64,000 nt of DNA. Source: JAEUJM01 sp041908445 (GTDB taxonomy: Bacteria > Actinomycetota > Acidimicrobiia > Acidimicrobiales > DATDAH01). This document shows positions 48,833 to 58,400 of the stretch, one piece after another. The number at the start of each line of letters is the position of its first letter. The stretch's first letter is position 1. The DNA is taken from assembly GCA_041908445.1 (NCBI GenBank), contig JAYRFK010000090.1:1-64000 (forward strand), given 5' to 3'. The position numbers were made by a program, and so were the translations under genes. Under the pieces are notes generated by a model. That model was not told where the DNA came from. It made no database searches and saw nothing but the letters and a program-made list of their open reading frames with translations.

Positions 48833-49642
48833 GTGGTGGATCCCGAGCTCATCCTCAACCTCCTGAGCCCGACGCTCGACGCGTCGATCGTCACCGTGAG
48901 CGGTGGCGTCCGCCCGCTCGACGGCACTGACGCCGCCGTGGTCGCCCGCGAGCCGTGGCGGCCCCTCACTCCGACCGAGGTGGCGACGCTCGTGGCCACC
49001 GACCCGGCCCCGTGCGCCCGGTCGGTCTCCGTGCTCGACCTGGGCGAGGAGACCCTCGAGCTCGGTCGTCGCACCCTGCTCCCCCTGCTCGACCCGGACG
49101 CCGGTGCCACCGTCGACCGCAGCGGGTCCCTGCGGGCGTTCCAGTCGGCGGTGCTCAGCCAGTTGTACGACCGCCACGGCCTCGTGCCCGAGACCGTCGG
49201 CGCCGCCGACCTGGTCGTGCAACGACCCGGCCAGGTGTCGACCGCGTTCAACAAGGGCACGGGCCGCTACATGGGCCTCCACATCGACAGCCACCAGCGA
49301 CTCGCCCTCGGCGAGCGGGGCGGGGCGATGACCCTGTGCGCGGTGAACCTCGGCCGAGGTGCCCGCCACCTGCACTACGTGCCCCGCAGCGTGGCCGGGA
49401 TCGCCGACGACCTCGCCGCTCGGGGCGAGGGCATCCCCGCCTCGGCGCTCGCACTGAAGGACGCCTTCTTCGCGGCCCGCCCCGACGAACCGGTGCTGCG
49501 ACTCACGCTGGCGCCGGGCCAGGCCTACCTCTGCGTCACCCAGAACACGATCCACGACGGCGCCACCGGCACCCACGCCGACGTGGCCTTCCTCACCATG
49601 AGCCGCTTCGCCGACGAACCGCCCCGGCGGGCGGCCGGCTGA
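48833..49642 (+). CDS. HxD...H oxygenase-like protein (probable Fe(II)/2-oxoglutarate enzyme)
   Basis: 269 residues. H150-I-D152 and H241 in the order expected for a double-stranded beta-helix iron site (GLHIDSH and NTIHDGAT), with AMTLCAVNLGRGARHLHYVPR between them. The N-terminal ~120 residues are helical and unassigned. Placement between a short peptide gene and a radical-SAM gene suggests hydroxylation or another oxidation of the peptide (inference). It starts with GTG at 48833 (a second GTG follows directly), 3 bp before the radical-SAM gene ends the gap downstream. It differs from the PhyH-like gene at 34.9 kb. Confidence 0.68.
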   Translation: MVDPELILNLLSPTLDASIVTVSGGVRPLDGTDAAVVAREPWRPLTPTEVATLVATDPAPCARSVSVLDLGEETLELGRRTLLPLLDPDAGATVDRSGSLRAFQSAVLSQLYDRHGLVPETVGAADLVVQRPGQVSTAFNKGTGRYMGLHIDSHQRLALGERGGAMTLCAVNLGRGARHLHYVPRSVAGIADDLAARGEGIPASALALKDAFFAARPDEPVLRLTLAPGQAYLCVTQNTIHDGATGTHADVAFLTMSRFADEPPRRAAG

Positions 49643-49645
49643 GCC

Positions 49646-50824
49646 GTGGCCGTGTCCCCGCCGTCAACGCCGACCCCGTGCGGCCCCCCGCCCGAACGGC
49701 TGGGACCGCTGCGCCGGGTCATCCTCCAGTCGACCAGCTACTGCAACATCGACTGCCGCTACTGCTACCTGCCCGATCGCGACCGCCGGCGGGTGATGCC
49801 CGTCGAGGTGGTCGAGGCGGTGGGCGGGCTCCTCGCCCGGTCGAGTGACCTGCTGGCCGAGTCGGTCGAGGTCCGGTGGCACGCAGGCGAGCCGCTCATG
49901 GCGCCGGTCGAGCACTACCGCGAGGCCACCCGGGTCCTGCGCCGGGCGCTCGGCCCGCACACGGACATCCGCTTCTCCTTGCAGACCAACGCCACCCCGA
50001 TCAACGGCGCGTGGTGCGACTTCTTCACCGACGAAGACGTCTCGGTAGGGGTGAGCGTGGATGGGCCCGCCCTCCTCCATGACGCGCACCGGGTCACGCG
50101 GGGTGGCCGGGGCACGTTCGCCCGCACCATGGCGGGGATCGGACACCTGCAGCGCCGAGGCATCGCCTTCGACGTCATCTCCGTGATCACACCGCTGACC
50201 CTGCGCCACGCCGACGAGCACCTCGCCTTCCTGGCCGATCTGCGGCCCCGTTCGGTCGGCATCAACCCCGAGGAGACCGAGGGCGACCACCGGTCGTCCC
50301 TGTTCGACGGCGGCGCGTTCCTCGACGGGTACCGGTCGTTCCTCCGCCGCCTGCTGGACTTCCAGGACCGCACCGGCATCCCCGTGCGCCGGCTTGCTTC
50401 CATGCGTGCCCAGGTGCTGCGGGCCGAGCTCCCGCTGCGCAACGACCAGATCGAGCCGCTGCTGACGCTGTCGGTCGACGTCGACGGCAACCTCTCCTCG
50501 CTCTCACCCGAGCTGTTGGGCTGGAAGGCGCCGGCCTACGACGACTTCGTGTTCGGCAACGCCCTCGCCCCTGACGCCTCCCTGGTGGACTGGTCGGTCG
50601 GCTTCCGGCGCCTGGTCGACGACGCCGCGGCGGGCCGGGAGGCGTGCCGGTCGACGTGCGGCTACTTCGCCCTCTGCGGCGGCGGCGCCGTGGCCAACAA
50701 GTGGACCGAGCACGGCACGGTCACGTCCACCGAGACCGACGCCTGTCGGGCCAACATCCAGGCGGTGGTGGACGTCGTGCTGACCTCCCTCGAGCGTGAG
50801 GCGGCAGCCGCCGGGCCACGATGA
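49646..50824 (+). CDS. Radical SAM/SPASM peptide maturase (cyclophane-forming type)
   Basis: 392 residues. The radical-SAM cluster motif is C33-x3-C37-x2-C40 in TSYCNIDCRYCYLPDR, then the GGEPL-equivalent RWHAGEPLM and the SAM-binding barrel. The C-terminal SPASM domain supplies Cys at about 334, 338, 344 and 367 for auxiliary clusters (CRSTCGYFALCGGG...DAC). The Y-L-P-D-R after the cluster resembles maturases of the GrrM/cyclophane-forming group. Substrate: presumably the upstream 61-residue peptide. It starts with GTG 3 bp after the oxygenase-like gene and overlaps the next by 4 bp. Confidence 0.87.
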   Translation: MAVSPPSTPTPCGPPPERLGPLRRVILQSTSYCNIDCRYCYLPDRDRRRVMPVEVVEAVGGLLARSSDLLAESVEVRWHAGEPLMAPVEHYREATRVLRRALGPHTDIRFSLQTNATPINGAWCDFFTDEDVSVGVSVDGPALLHDAHRVTRGGRGTFARTMAGIGHLQRRGIAFDVISVITPLTLRHADEHLAFLADLRPRSVGINPEETEGDHRSSLFDGGAFLDGYRSFLRRLLDFQDRTGIPVRRLASMRAQVLRAELPLRNDQIEPLLTLSVDVDGNLSSLSPELLGWKAPAYDDFVFGNALAPDASLVDWSVGFRRLVDDAAAGREACRSTCGYFALCGGGAVANKWTEHGTVTSTETDACRANIQAVVDVVLTSLEREAAAAGPR

Positions 50825-52089
50825 GGGGTGCGACCGCGGCCACGACCGCGACCGCCGCCCCGCCGTCGCGGTGGACGTGGGACCTCGACGCCGTCGCGGA
50901 CCACCTCGTGCACGGCCACCCCCTGGGCGACGCCACGTTCCGGTCCGGACGGAGCTTCGAGCCGGATCGCGAGCTCGTGACGGGGCCCGCCGCCTCGGCC
51001 CCGTCCTCCCGGTCGTCCCGGTCGTCCCGGTCGTCCGACCGTCCGCCGGAGGCCGACGCCGCGGTGGAGGCGCTGCGCGCCGCCGTGGCACGCGTGCCCC
51101 GGGACGCCGTGCTGTCCCTGTCGGGCGGCTGGGACTCACGCGTCCTGCTGGCGGCGCTGCTCGACCTCGGGCGCCCGCCGGCGCTCGTGGTCTCCGGCGC
51201 CCGGGGCACGACGGACCGCGAGGTCGCCGAGGCCATCGCGCGCGAGCTCGGACTGGGCCTGCGGGCCGTCGAGGTCACCGCCGACAGGGTCGCCGCCCTC
51301 GCCGGGCCGGTGGCGGCGACCAGTGGCGGGGTGCTCCCCGCCACCAACGCCGCCGGCCTCGCTCACCTGCTGGCGCCGGCTGGTGCCCCGACGGACGGCG
51401 ACCTCCCGCCGGTCCTCCTCGGCGCCGGCGGCGAGCTCGCCCGCACCTACTACGCCGCTCGCGATCCCCGAGCGGCCACCCGCCAGGCGGGTCTCGACCG
51501 TTCGCACGCCGGCGTGGTCATCGCCGGCCGCCACCCGGTCCCCCTCGACGAGGCCGAGCGCCGGCTGCTCGCCCCGGGTCTCGCGGAGGCACTCGAGCCC
51601 GACGCCGTCACCGTGCGTCGGGACGAGGTGCTCGACCGCCTCCCAGGTGAGACCGCGTTGGAAGTTGCCGACCAGTTCTTCCTGATGCAGTACGGACGCC
51701 GCAAGACGGGAGCGGACGAGGCGGTGGTGAGCGCGGCTCGGGACGTCCACCTTCCGTTCTTCGACCCGGACTGGGCGGCGGCCGTGAGCCGACTCGACCG
51801 GCGGTGGAAGACGGGCGACCGCTGGCATCGCCACGCCCTCGAACGTCTCCAGCCCGCGCTGCTCGACGTGCCGGTCCCCCCAGGACCACCCGAGCACTAC
51901 CTCGACCAGCGGATGTTCCGCTCGGGGCCACTCCTCGACCTCGTCGCCGCGCACGAACGCGACCTCGACGACCTCGTCGACCCGGTCCTCGTGCGACGGC
52001 TCGTGAGCGAGCAGCGCGACCACGGTCGACGGCCCCACGTCACCTTCGCACTGCTCGCGCTGTCGCAGTGGCGCTCGGTCACGGCGTGA
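50821..52089 (+). CDS. Asparagine synthetase-like ATP-pyrophosphatase without glutaminase domain
   Basis: 422 residues. The PP-loop SGGWDS at 101-106 and the C-terminal synthetase fold (ALEVADQFFLMQYGRRK, LPFFDPDWAAAV) match the AsnB C-terminal domain. The N-terminal Cys-nucleophile glutaminase domain is missing; the first ~75 residues are a low-complexity region with Ser/Arg repeats. Such truncated enzymes adenylate a carboxylate and make an amide with an amine other than glutamine-derived ammonia, as in lasso-peptide cyclases and beta-lactam synthetases. Within this operon a peptide macrolactam or amide is likely (inference). Overlaps both neighbours by 4 bp. Confidence 0.8.
   Translation: MRGATAATTATAAPPSRWTWDLDAVADHLVHGHPLGDATFRSGRSFEPDRELVTGPAASAPSSRSSRSSRSSDRPPEADAAVEALRAAVARVPRDAVLSLSGGWDSRVLLAALLDLGRPPALVVSGARGTTDREVAEAIARELGLGLRAVEVTADRVAALAGPVAATSGGVLPATNAAGLAHLLAPAGAPTDGDLPPVLLGAGGELARTYYAARDPRAATRQAGLDRSHAGVVIAGRHPVPLDEAERRLLAPGLAEALEPDAVTVRRDEVLDRLPGETALEVADQFFLMQYGRRKTGADEAVVSAARDVHLPFFDPDWAAAVSRLDRRWKTGDRWHRHALERLQPALLDVPVPPGPPEHYLDQRMFRSGPLLDLVAAHERDLDDLVDPVLVRRLVSEQRDHGRRPHVTFALLALSQWRSVTA
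51010..51036 (+). repeat. Three 9-bp tandem repeats
   Basis: The unit CGGTCGTCC occurs three times in a row, encoding the R-S-S repeats in the N-terminal low-complexity part of the asparagine synthetase-like protein. Confidence 0.7.
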
Positions 52090-53438
52090 GCGGGGAACGC
52101 TGGTCCATCGACTCGACGAGGCCGACCGCTGGCGCGGGGGACCCGTCGCACACCGAGCGGGCCGTCGCCCTCGTCGAGCGCCTCCTGACGAGTGCGACTC
52201 CGACCGACGCCGAGCTGCTCGCCCTGGCCCGGGCCGGTTGGGTGGACCGCGCCGCCGGCCTGGCCCGCCGACGCCCGGCGGACACGTTGGCGATGGGGCT
52301 CGCCGCCGCCGCACAGGGCGCCGCCGACGCGACCGCCCGGTTCGACGGAGGACCCCCACTCGTCGGCGCCCCACCGACGCCGCCCTCCCGGGCGCGTGCA
52401 CTGGCCCTCGAGGCCGGCCGAGCCGCAGATGACGCCGCCACGATGGTCGAGGTCGCCGTCGCGCTCGCCGCCACCGGCACCACGGATCAGGCCAGGCGCA
52501 TGCTCGAGCGGGCCGCCGGACGACGCTCACCGTGGGCGGCCCACCGCGGCGCGACCGCCGTGGACCTCGCCCGGGTCGCCGAGGCCCTCGCCGGCCACGG
52601 TGAACGCAACGGCGCCGCCGAGCTGGTGGAGCAGGCCGAGGGGGCGGCGACGGTCCTGCCCGCCACGGGCTGGCGGGAGGACGCCCTCGCGCGCGTCGCC
52701 GTCGCCTGGTGCCGGGTCAGCGACCTCGACCGCGCTCGCCGGGTGCTCGGGGCGTTGACCCTGCCGTGGGGACAGGTCGAGGGGTGGCTGGCGGTCGCCG
52801 AGGCCCAGCCCGGGACCACCGATGCTCGGGCGGCCGTCGAGCGCGCCACGGTCGCCGCCCGGGCCGAGTCCTACCCCGACTGGCGGGCCGAGGCGCTGGC
52901 GCGGGTCGTCCGAGCTCTCGCCGAGTCCGGCGACCGCGAGCGGGCAGGCGTGGTGACTGCGGAGATCACCGACCCCGTGTGGCGGGCCGAGGCCGAGGTC
53001 GCCCGGGCCACCGCAGCCCGGCTCGACGGCGAGGTCGCCACCGCCGAGGGTCACGAGGCGGCAGCACGGGCCGCGGCGGCGGGCTGCGGCTACGGCTGGT
53101 GGCACCAGACGGCCGACGGGCTCCAGCGGCTGGCTCGCGCCCGAGCGACGACCGCGGGCGCCGAGGTCGGCCTCGCCATCACGACCTGGGTCGACCCGGT
53201 CCCGCTGAAGGCGAGGATCGTGCAGGGTGCCGCCGAGGGACGCTTGCAGCGGCGGCCCGGCGTTGCCGGTGTCGACGACGTCGTGAGGATGACCGACGCC
53301 ATCCGCGCCCTCGGCCCAGCCGCGCGCCGGCTCGAGGCTGCGCTCGTCGTGCTCCGGGTGTCACGGCTCATGGGCGACCCGACCACCGGAAGGCGCTCGG
53401 ATCCGTGCGGTCGGCGTCCGTCGACCGGGCCGTCCTGA
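52086..53438 (+). CDS. Alpha-helical repeat (TPR-like) protein of the peptide operon
   Basis: 450 residues composed almost wholly of Ala-rich paired helices, with repeats about 33-40 residues long such as ALARVAVAWCRVSDLDRARRVL and ALARVVRALAESGDRERAGVV, typical of TPR/Sel1-like solenoids. No enzymatic motif or membrane segment. The GTG at 52086 overlaps the previous stop by 4 bp (GTGA), placing it in the peptide operon. It could serve as a scaffold, regulator or immunity partner; function unknown. Confidence 0.72.
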   Translation: MSGERWSIDSTRPTAGAGDPSHTERAVALVERLLTSATPTDAELLALARAGWVDRAAGLARRRPADTLAMGLAAAAQGAADATARFDGGPPLVGAPPTPPSRARALALEAGRAADDAATMVEVAVALAATGTTDQARRMLERAAGRRSPWAAHRGATAVDLARVAEALAGHGERNGAAELVEQAEGAATVLPATGWREDALARVAVAWCRVSDLDRARRVLGALTLPWGQVEGWLAVAEAQPGTTDARAAVERATVAARAESYPDWRAEALARVVRALAESGDRERAGVVTAEITDPVWRAEAEVARATAARLDGEVATAEGHEAAARAAAAGCGYGWWHQTADGLQRLARARATTAGAEVGLAITTWVDPVPLKARIVQGAAEGRLQRRPGVAGVDDVVRMTDAIRALGPAARRLEAALVVLRVSRLMGDPTTGRRSDPCGRRPSTGPS

Positions 53439-53467
53439 TCGCCTCGATCGGGCCAATGGGCCGCTGG

Positions 53468-53473
53468 TACTCT
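53468..53473 (+). promoter_or_regulatory. Candidate -10 box before the unknown/J-domain gene pair
   Basis: TACTCT matches TANNNT, 23 nt before the ATG at 53497, with a GGAGGGG ribosome site between. It suggests the pair has its own promoter, separate from the peptide operon that ends at 53438. Confidence 0.5.
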
Positions 53474-53496
53474 CCGGCCGGAGGGGAAATGGGGCG

Positions 53497-54360
53497 ATGA
53501 GCGGTACTGGTGGGGAGATCGTCTGGCGGGGGCCGGGGGACGTCGTCGCTGCGGGCGACACCGGGTTCGCCGGCGTGGTGGGCGAGCCCATCGACTACGT
53601 GCCCGCCGAGTACCTCTGCGAGCACGGCTGGAAGCTCCTCCCCCAGTCGGCTCGTGACTGGGCGGCCCAGGCCGCCGGCGACGGCATCACCGACCCCGTG
53701 ACCCGTGTGCGCCAGCCCTACTGGTACTCGAACATCTCGCCGAGCCCGAGCGGCGGTCCGGGGCCGGCCGGCGCCACGTTCGACCTGTTCATGTTCGGCC
53801 GCCGTGGCCTCGCCGTCGTCGCCGGTGCCACCGACCAGTTCGTGGCCTCGCCGGCCGGCAGCCGCTGGCGCCAGACCCGGTGGGACGTCCCGGTCGACGG
53901 GGCCAGGGTCCGCCACGATCACCGTCACGGGGCGCCGCCGAACACCGGAGAGCGTGGGGCGGGGGCCGACACCGGTCCCGCCGACGACGCCGCGATCGAG
54001 CTGCTGCCCGAGGGCCTGCGCAGCGACTTCGGCAACCTGCCCCTGGCCACGCAGCGGTTCCTCGTCGAGCCGTTCGTGCAGTCCGCGAAGCGACCGCAGC
54101 AGGCCGAGCTCTACGCACGGACCCGGGTCGAGGGCGGCCGACTGGTGGAGACCCTCTGGACCTACCTCTTCAACGCCCGGCGCCTGTCGTTCGCCTTCCT
54201 CGAGCGGGCCGTGGTCGTGCGCAGCGGGCACCTCGGCGACCAGGAGCTGTGGTCGTCGTCGCCGGAGGCGGCCGAGCTCACCCGCACCCCGTGGGACCTC
54301 GCCGCCTTCACCGCCCCGGTGGTCAAGGCCGCCCCCACCGCCGAACTGGAGCGGGCATGA
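53497..54360 (+). CDS. Uncharacterised 287-residue protein
   Basis: Soluble protein with no recognised domain. Two blocks look conserved: YVPAEYLCEHGWKLLPQSARDWA...VRQPYWYSNISPSP at about 40-95, and LPLATQRFLVEPFVQSAKRPQQAELYARTRVEGGRLVETLWTYLFNARRLSFAFLERAVVVR at about 180-255, the latter a probable mixed helix/strand domain. The ATG has a GGAGGGG site. Its TGA overlaps the start of the J-domain gene by 4 bp, so the two products probably act together. It sits between the peptide operon and the large STAND protein. Confidence 0.7.
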   Translation: MSGTGGEIVWRGPGDVVAAGDTGFAGVVGEPIDYVPAEYLCEHGWKLLPQSARDWAAQAAGDGITDPVTRVRQPYWYSNISPSPSGGPGPAGATFDLFMFGRRGLAVVAGATDQFVASPAGSRWRQTRWDVPVDGARVRHDHRHGAPPNTGERGAGADTGPADDAAIELLPEGLRSDFGNLPLATQRFLVEPFVQSAKRPQQAELYARTRVEGGRLVETLWTYLFNARRLSFAFLERAVVVRSGHLGDQELWSSSPEAAELTRTPWDLAAFTAPVVKAAPTAELERA

Positions 54361-55304
54361 GCGACCGGCCCCGCCCCCAGAACGCCTACGAGATCCTCGG
54401 GGTGCACCCGACCGCACCGCCCGAGGTGCTCAAGGCGGCCCGCAACGCGCTGTCGAAGATCTACCACCCGGACAACGGCACGGCGCCCGACGCCGAGGCG
54501 ATGGCGCGGGTGAACGAGGCCTACGACACCCTGGCCGACCCCGAGCGCCGAGCGATCCACGACCGCTTCCACGAGGGCGGCGGCAGCGAGCCCGGCGAGT
54601 GGGAGGACGACCCGGTCGAACCGGCGTCCGGCGAGTCCGGGTGGGGCGACGAGGCGGCGGCGCCCCCACCGCCCCCGGCCACCGGGGCCGCCGCCGACGG
54701 GCCCGTGCCGGCCGCACCCCCACCTCCCCCGGACAGCGCCAAGACCGTGGCCCGGGCGACCCGAGCGCCCACGACCCCCCACGAGCAGGGCTGGGCCGCC
54801 GCCCACCAGCTCGTCGCCGCCCTCCACCAGGGTCACCCGCTGCCCACCGAGCACACCCCGTTCATCCTGTGGCCGGGCGAGGTGCAGCACGCCCACGTGT
54901 CCGCCGACTGGTGGGCGTTCTACGGACTCGACGAGGTCTCCTACAACCATTCGACGTTCGTGGCCGGGCGGAGCTGGACCGGCATCGCCACCACCGCGGC
55001 GGCCAGCGCGATGTACAACCGCCACAAGCGCACCCAGGCCGAACGGCAGGCGGTGGCGCAGTGGCGCTCCCTCGGCCACACGCCGCTGAGCATCACCAAC
55101 CAGCGCCTCTTCTTCGTGAACGAGGGACAGCAGGACTACTTCGCGTACGAGAACCTGCTGGTGTTCGAACCCCAGTGGCACTCCTACTCCATGTCACTCC
55201 AGGCCAACGGCGGCTGGCCCCTGCGCTTCGAGGGCCCCGCCGTCCCCTACGCCGCGGTCATCCTCCACGTGTTGCTCCGCGGCGCCGTGCCGGCGCTCCC
55301 CTAG
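54357..55304 (+). CDS. J-domain protein with C-terminal PH/GRAM-like domain
   Basis: 315 residues. The N-terminal J domain (about 8-70) has YEILGVHPTAPPEVLKAARNALSKIYHPDNG with the HPD motif that stimulates DnaK. A Pro-rich linker (about 95-130) follows, then a C-terminal domain (about 155-315) whose HTPLSITNQRLFFV strand resembles bacterial PH/GRAM-like lipid- or protein-binding domains. No Gly/Phe or zinc-finger region, so it is not a classical DnaJ. Overlaps the preceding unknown gene by 4 bp. It may recruit DnaK to a specific complex. Confidence 0.78.
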   Translation: MSDRPRPQNAYEILGVHPTAPPEVLKAARNALSKIYHPDNGTAPDAEAMARVNEAYDTLADPERRAIHDRFHEGGGSEPGEWEDDPVEPASGESGWGDEAAAPPPPPATGAAADGPVPAAPPPPPDSAKTVARATRAPTTPHEQGWAAAHQLVAALHQGHPLPTEHTPFILWPGEVQHAHVSADWWAFYGLDEVSYNHSTFVAGRSWTGIATTAAASAMYNRHKRTQAERQAVAQWRSLGHTPLSITNQRLFFVNEGQQDYFAYENLLVFEPQWHSYSMSLQANGGWPLRFEGPAVPYAAVILHVLLRGAVPALP

Positions 55305-55486
55305 CGCGGTCAAGCTCGTGACCACCGCTGGGGACGACCCCTGGGTGGCGACGGAGCACCATCCCTCTGCTCCATCCGTCTGCTCCCGGGCTCGTGGTCG
55401 GCCCGAGGCCGCCGAGCGCCGGCGAGCCGGGTCGCGTCGCCGATGGGTGGATCCGGCGGCCGTCGACGTCCGGGTGGCGCCGCTCC
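55305..55486. other. Convergent intergenic gap
   Basis: 182 bp between two convergent genes. No open frame with coding character, no long hairpin and no repeat was seen. Confidence 0.5.
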
Positions 55487-58400
55487 TCACCCGTCGCCGG
55501 GGGCGGCGCCGAGCGCCGAAAGCCACTCGCGAGCTGAGGCGTCGAGGGCGGGGGCGTCGGGGTCCGAGGTTCCCGCCGCAACCGCTCGCCGTACGGCGGC
55601 GAGCGCCGCGGTGAAGTGCTCGACGGCCGCCGCCGGCTCCTCCCGGGCCACCGCGTTCACCCCGACGGCATGCTCCACGCCGGCGAGGCTCATCCAGGGC
55701 CACGGGCCGTCGGATCCCACAGCGGTCAGCGCACTCAGGAGGCCGAGGGCGGCGTCCTCGTGGGTGCGGATCTCGTCGAGCACCGCCCCGTCCCGGTCCC
55801 CGACCTCGGTCAGGACCGCAGCCAGCCGGGCGTGGCTCTGGGCCAGGTTCACGACCAGACCCGGGGCGTCCGGTGCGGCGGCGTGGCGATCGAGCCGCAC
55901 GGTGTGCGCCGCCCGCAGATCGGCCAACGCCTCGTCCGGCCGGCCCGAGGCCAGCCGGTGACCCGCCCGCTCGACGAGGGCGGCGGCCCATTGCTCGGCC
56001 ACGACCGGGTCGCCCACCCGCAGCATCCGCAGGGCGTCGAGCAGGCCGAGCGCCGAATCGAGCGCCGCGCCGGCGTCGTCGCCGTGGTCGGCCGCGAGCC
56101 GGGCCCGAGCGGTCCACGCCTCGGCGCGCGCCAGCGCCGCCGCCTGGTCGCCGGGGCGACGCTCGAGCAACCGGTCGAGCAGCGGCTCGGCCCGACCCAG
56201 GTCGGCGACCATCGCCTCGGCGTCACCGAGCGCCGTGGACACCGCGACGGCCCGAAGGAGCGCCACCGCCGCATCACGCGCCCGGTCGTCGTCCTCCGGC
56301 AGCGAACCGAGTCGCTCGTCGAGCAGTGGCACGGCGGACCGGTAGGCATCCCGGGCCTCGCTGAACCGGCCCTCGCGGTACCGCAGGTCCCCGAGTTGGA
56401 CCCGGACGGTGGCGGTCGTCGACCAACCCACCGGTGTGTCCTCACCCAGCGCCAAGGCACGGAGCTCGGACTCCTCGAGCAGCGACTCGGCACCGGCCGG
56501 GTCCCCCCGTGACTCGGCCAGCTCGGCGCCGAGGCAGAGCGCGTTGACCACCCGGGGCACCACACCGGGATCGACCGACGGCGCCGCGAGCGCCGTGTGG
56601 ACCAGCGCGACCGCCTCGTCGATCGCATCCTCGAGGTCAGCGCGCCCGCCCCGGTCCCGTGCGTTTCCCCCGGACCGGACCAGCGCGTCGACCAGGGCGA
56701 GGGCGACGGCCGGTTCGTCCGGTGCCGCCCGATGCACCCGACGGAGCGCTGCGACCGCCTCGCCGAGGTGGCGTCCCGCACCGACGAGATCGCCCTCGGC
56801 CGTGGCCAGCCGCGCCGCTTCCGTGTGCACCGCGGCGAGCTCGCGGCCGGTCTCCAGGTCCGCCGGCACCCGGGCGGCCAGGGTCTCCGTGACCGCCAGC
56901 GCCTCGGCGGTGAGGGCACGGGCCTCGTCGTGGCGTCCGGCGAGGTACTCGACGACGGCCAGCGAGCGCAGGCTGGCGCTGAAGACCCGTCCCGCTTCGA
57001 GGAGCTCGGCATCGTCGCCGCTGACCTCGGCACCGACCTCGTCGGCCTGGCGCCACGCCCCCTCATAGAGGCCGTAGAGGCCGCGACGCGCCGCCGCGGC
57101 CGCGCCATGGTGACGGCGGGCGGCCTCGAGGTCGTCCCCGGCGAGGGCCAGGTCGCCGAGGCGATCGTGGACGCTGGCCAGGTCACGGTGGGCGTCGGGG
57201 TGGAACCCGAACCGGGCGTAGGCCTCGATCCAGTCGGCCGCGCCCCCCATTCCGTGGGTCCGCAGGTGACCGGCGGCGCTCACGACCGTCGACGGATCGG
57301 GTCGACCCGCCGGGACCAGCGGGGCGCCACACGAGGGGCAGTCCCAGTCCTCCCACTCCACGATGGCACCCGTACGTGCCCGCTCGGCGAACGCCAGCGC
57401 CTCCCCGTAGGCCACGCCCGCCAGGTCGCCATGACCCGTCGCGGCCCACAGGTCCCCGAGGCGCAGGTGCAGCGCGACCACGACGGCGAACGACTCGGGC
57501 TCCACCTCGATCGCGTCCGGCGTCACCGAGACGTGGGCGACGGCGCCGAGGACGTCACGGCGAGCGGCGACGGGCACGGCACCGTCGAGGGCGGGGTCGA
57601 CCGCGCCGACCCACCGCTCGAGCACGGTGCGGCGCTCGCCCCGGTCCAGGACCGGCCGCTCGACGAGCGCCCGCCCCCACGCCGCCGCGGCCTCGGCGCC
57701 GTCACGTGCCACCTGCGCCGAGAGCGCCTCGACCAGGCTGTCGACCAGCGCCCGGCCGGCGGCGTCGGACAGGTCGCCCGCCAGTAGCACCACCACGGCG
57801 TCGAGGTCCCCGGCGGTGAGGAGGTGGTGGGCGAGCTCGTCGACGCGGAGCGGGTCGGTGGCGGCCCGCCCCGCCAGGTGATCGGCCAGGCGGCGGTTCC
57901 AGGGGATCGCCTGCGCGGCCGTCGCCGGCCGGGCCGCCTCCCGTCCCTGGTGGTGGGTGAAGTCCCACCGGCCGTCGTCCTCCTCCACCAAGTGGGCCCG
58001 GAGCTGCCGGCGCAGGCGAGCAAAGGCCAGCGGGTTCCACGCCCCACCGCGCTCGGTTCCCAGCAGCGCGGCGAGGTCCGACTCGCGCAGCCCGCGGCGC
58101 GAGGTCGCCAACAGGCCCAGCACCGTCGCGACGAAGGCCGGGCCGTGGACGGACCCCGCCCGCTCGTACAGCGCCCGGTACAGGCCCGGCAGGTCCTGCG
58201 GGAAGCCTCGCGCCGTCTCCTCGAGCAGGCGCTGCAGTCGCTGCTCGGCGGTGCCGTCGAAGGCGTCGAGGGCCTCGTAGTGCTCGCTCCCCAGCTCGAG
58301 CAGCTCTGCGGTCACGAGGTGCAGCCACAGAGGGTTGCGCCGATCGTCGCGGTCGGCCCCGTCCCGCTCGCCGGCGATCACGTCGAGCAGGGCCCGTGGC

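Noticed and set aside
52600..52620. Single GGTGAAC inside the TPR-like gene (and similar single copies elsewhere) as PHO boxes
   Set aside because: They are lone heptamers inside coding sequence without the second repeat 11 nt away or a -10 box 27 bp downstream.
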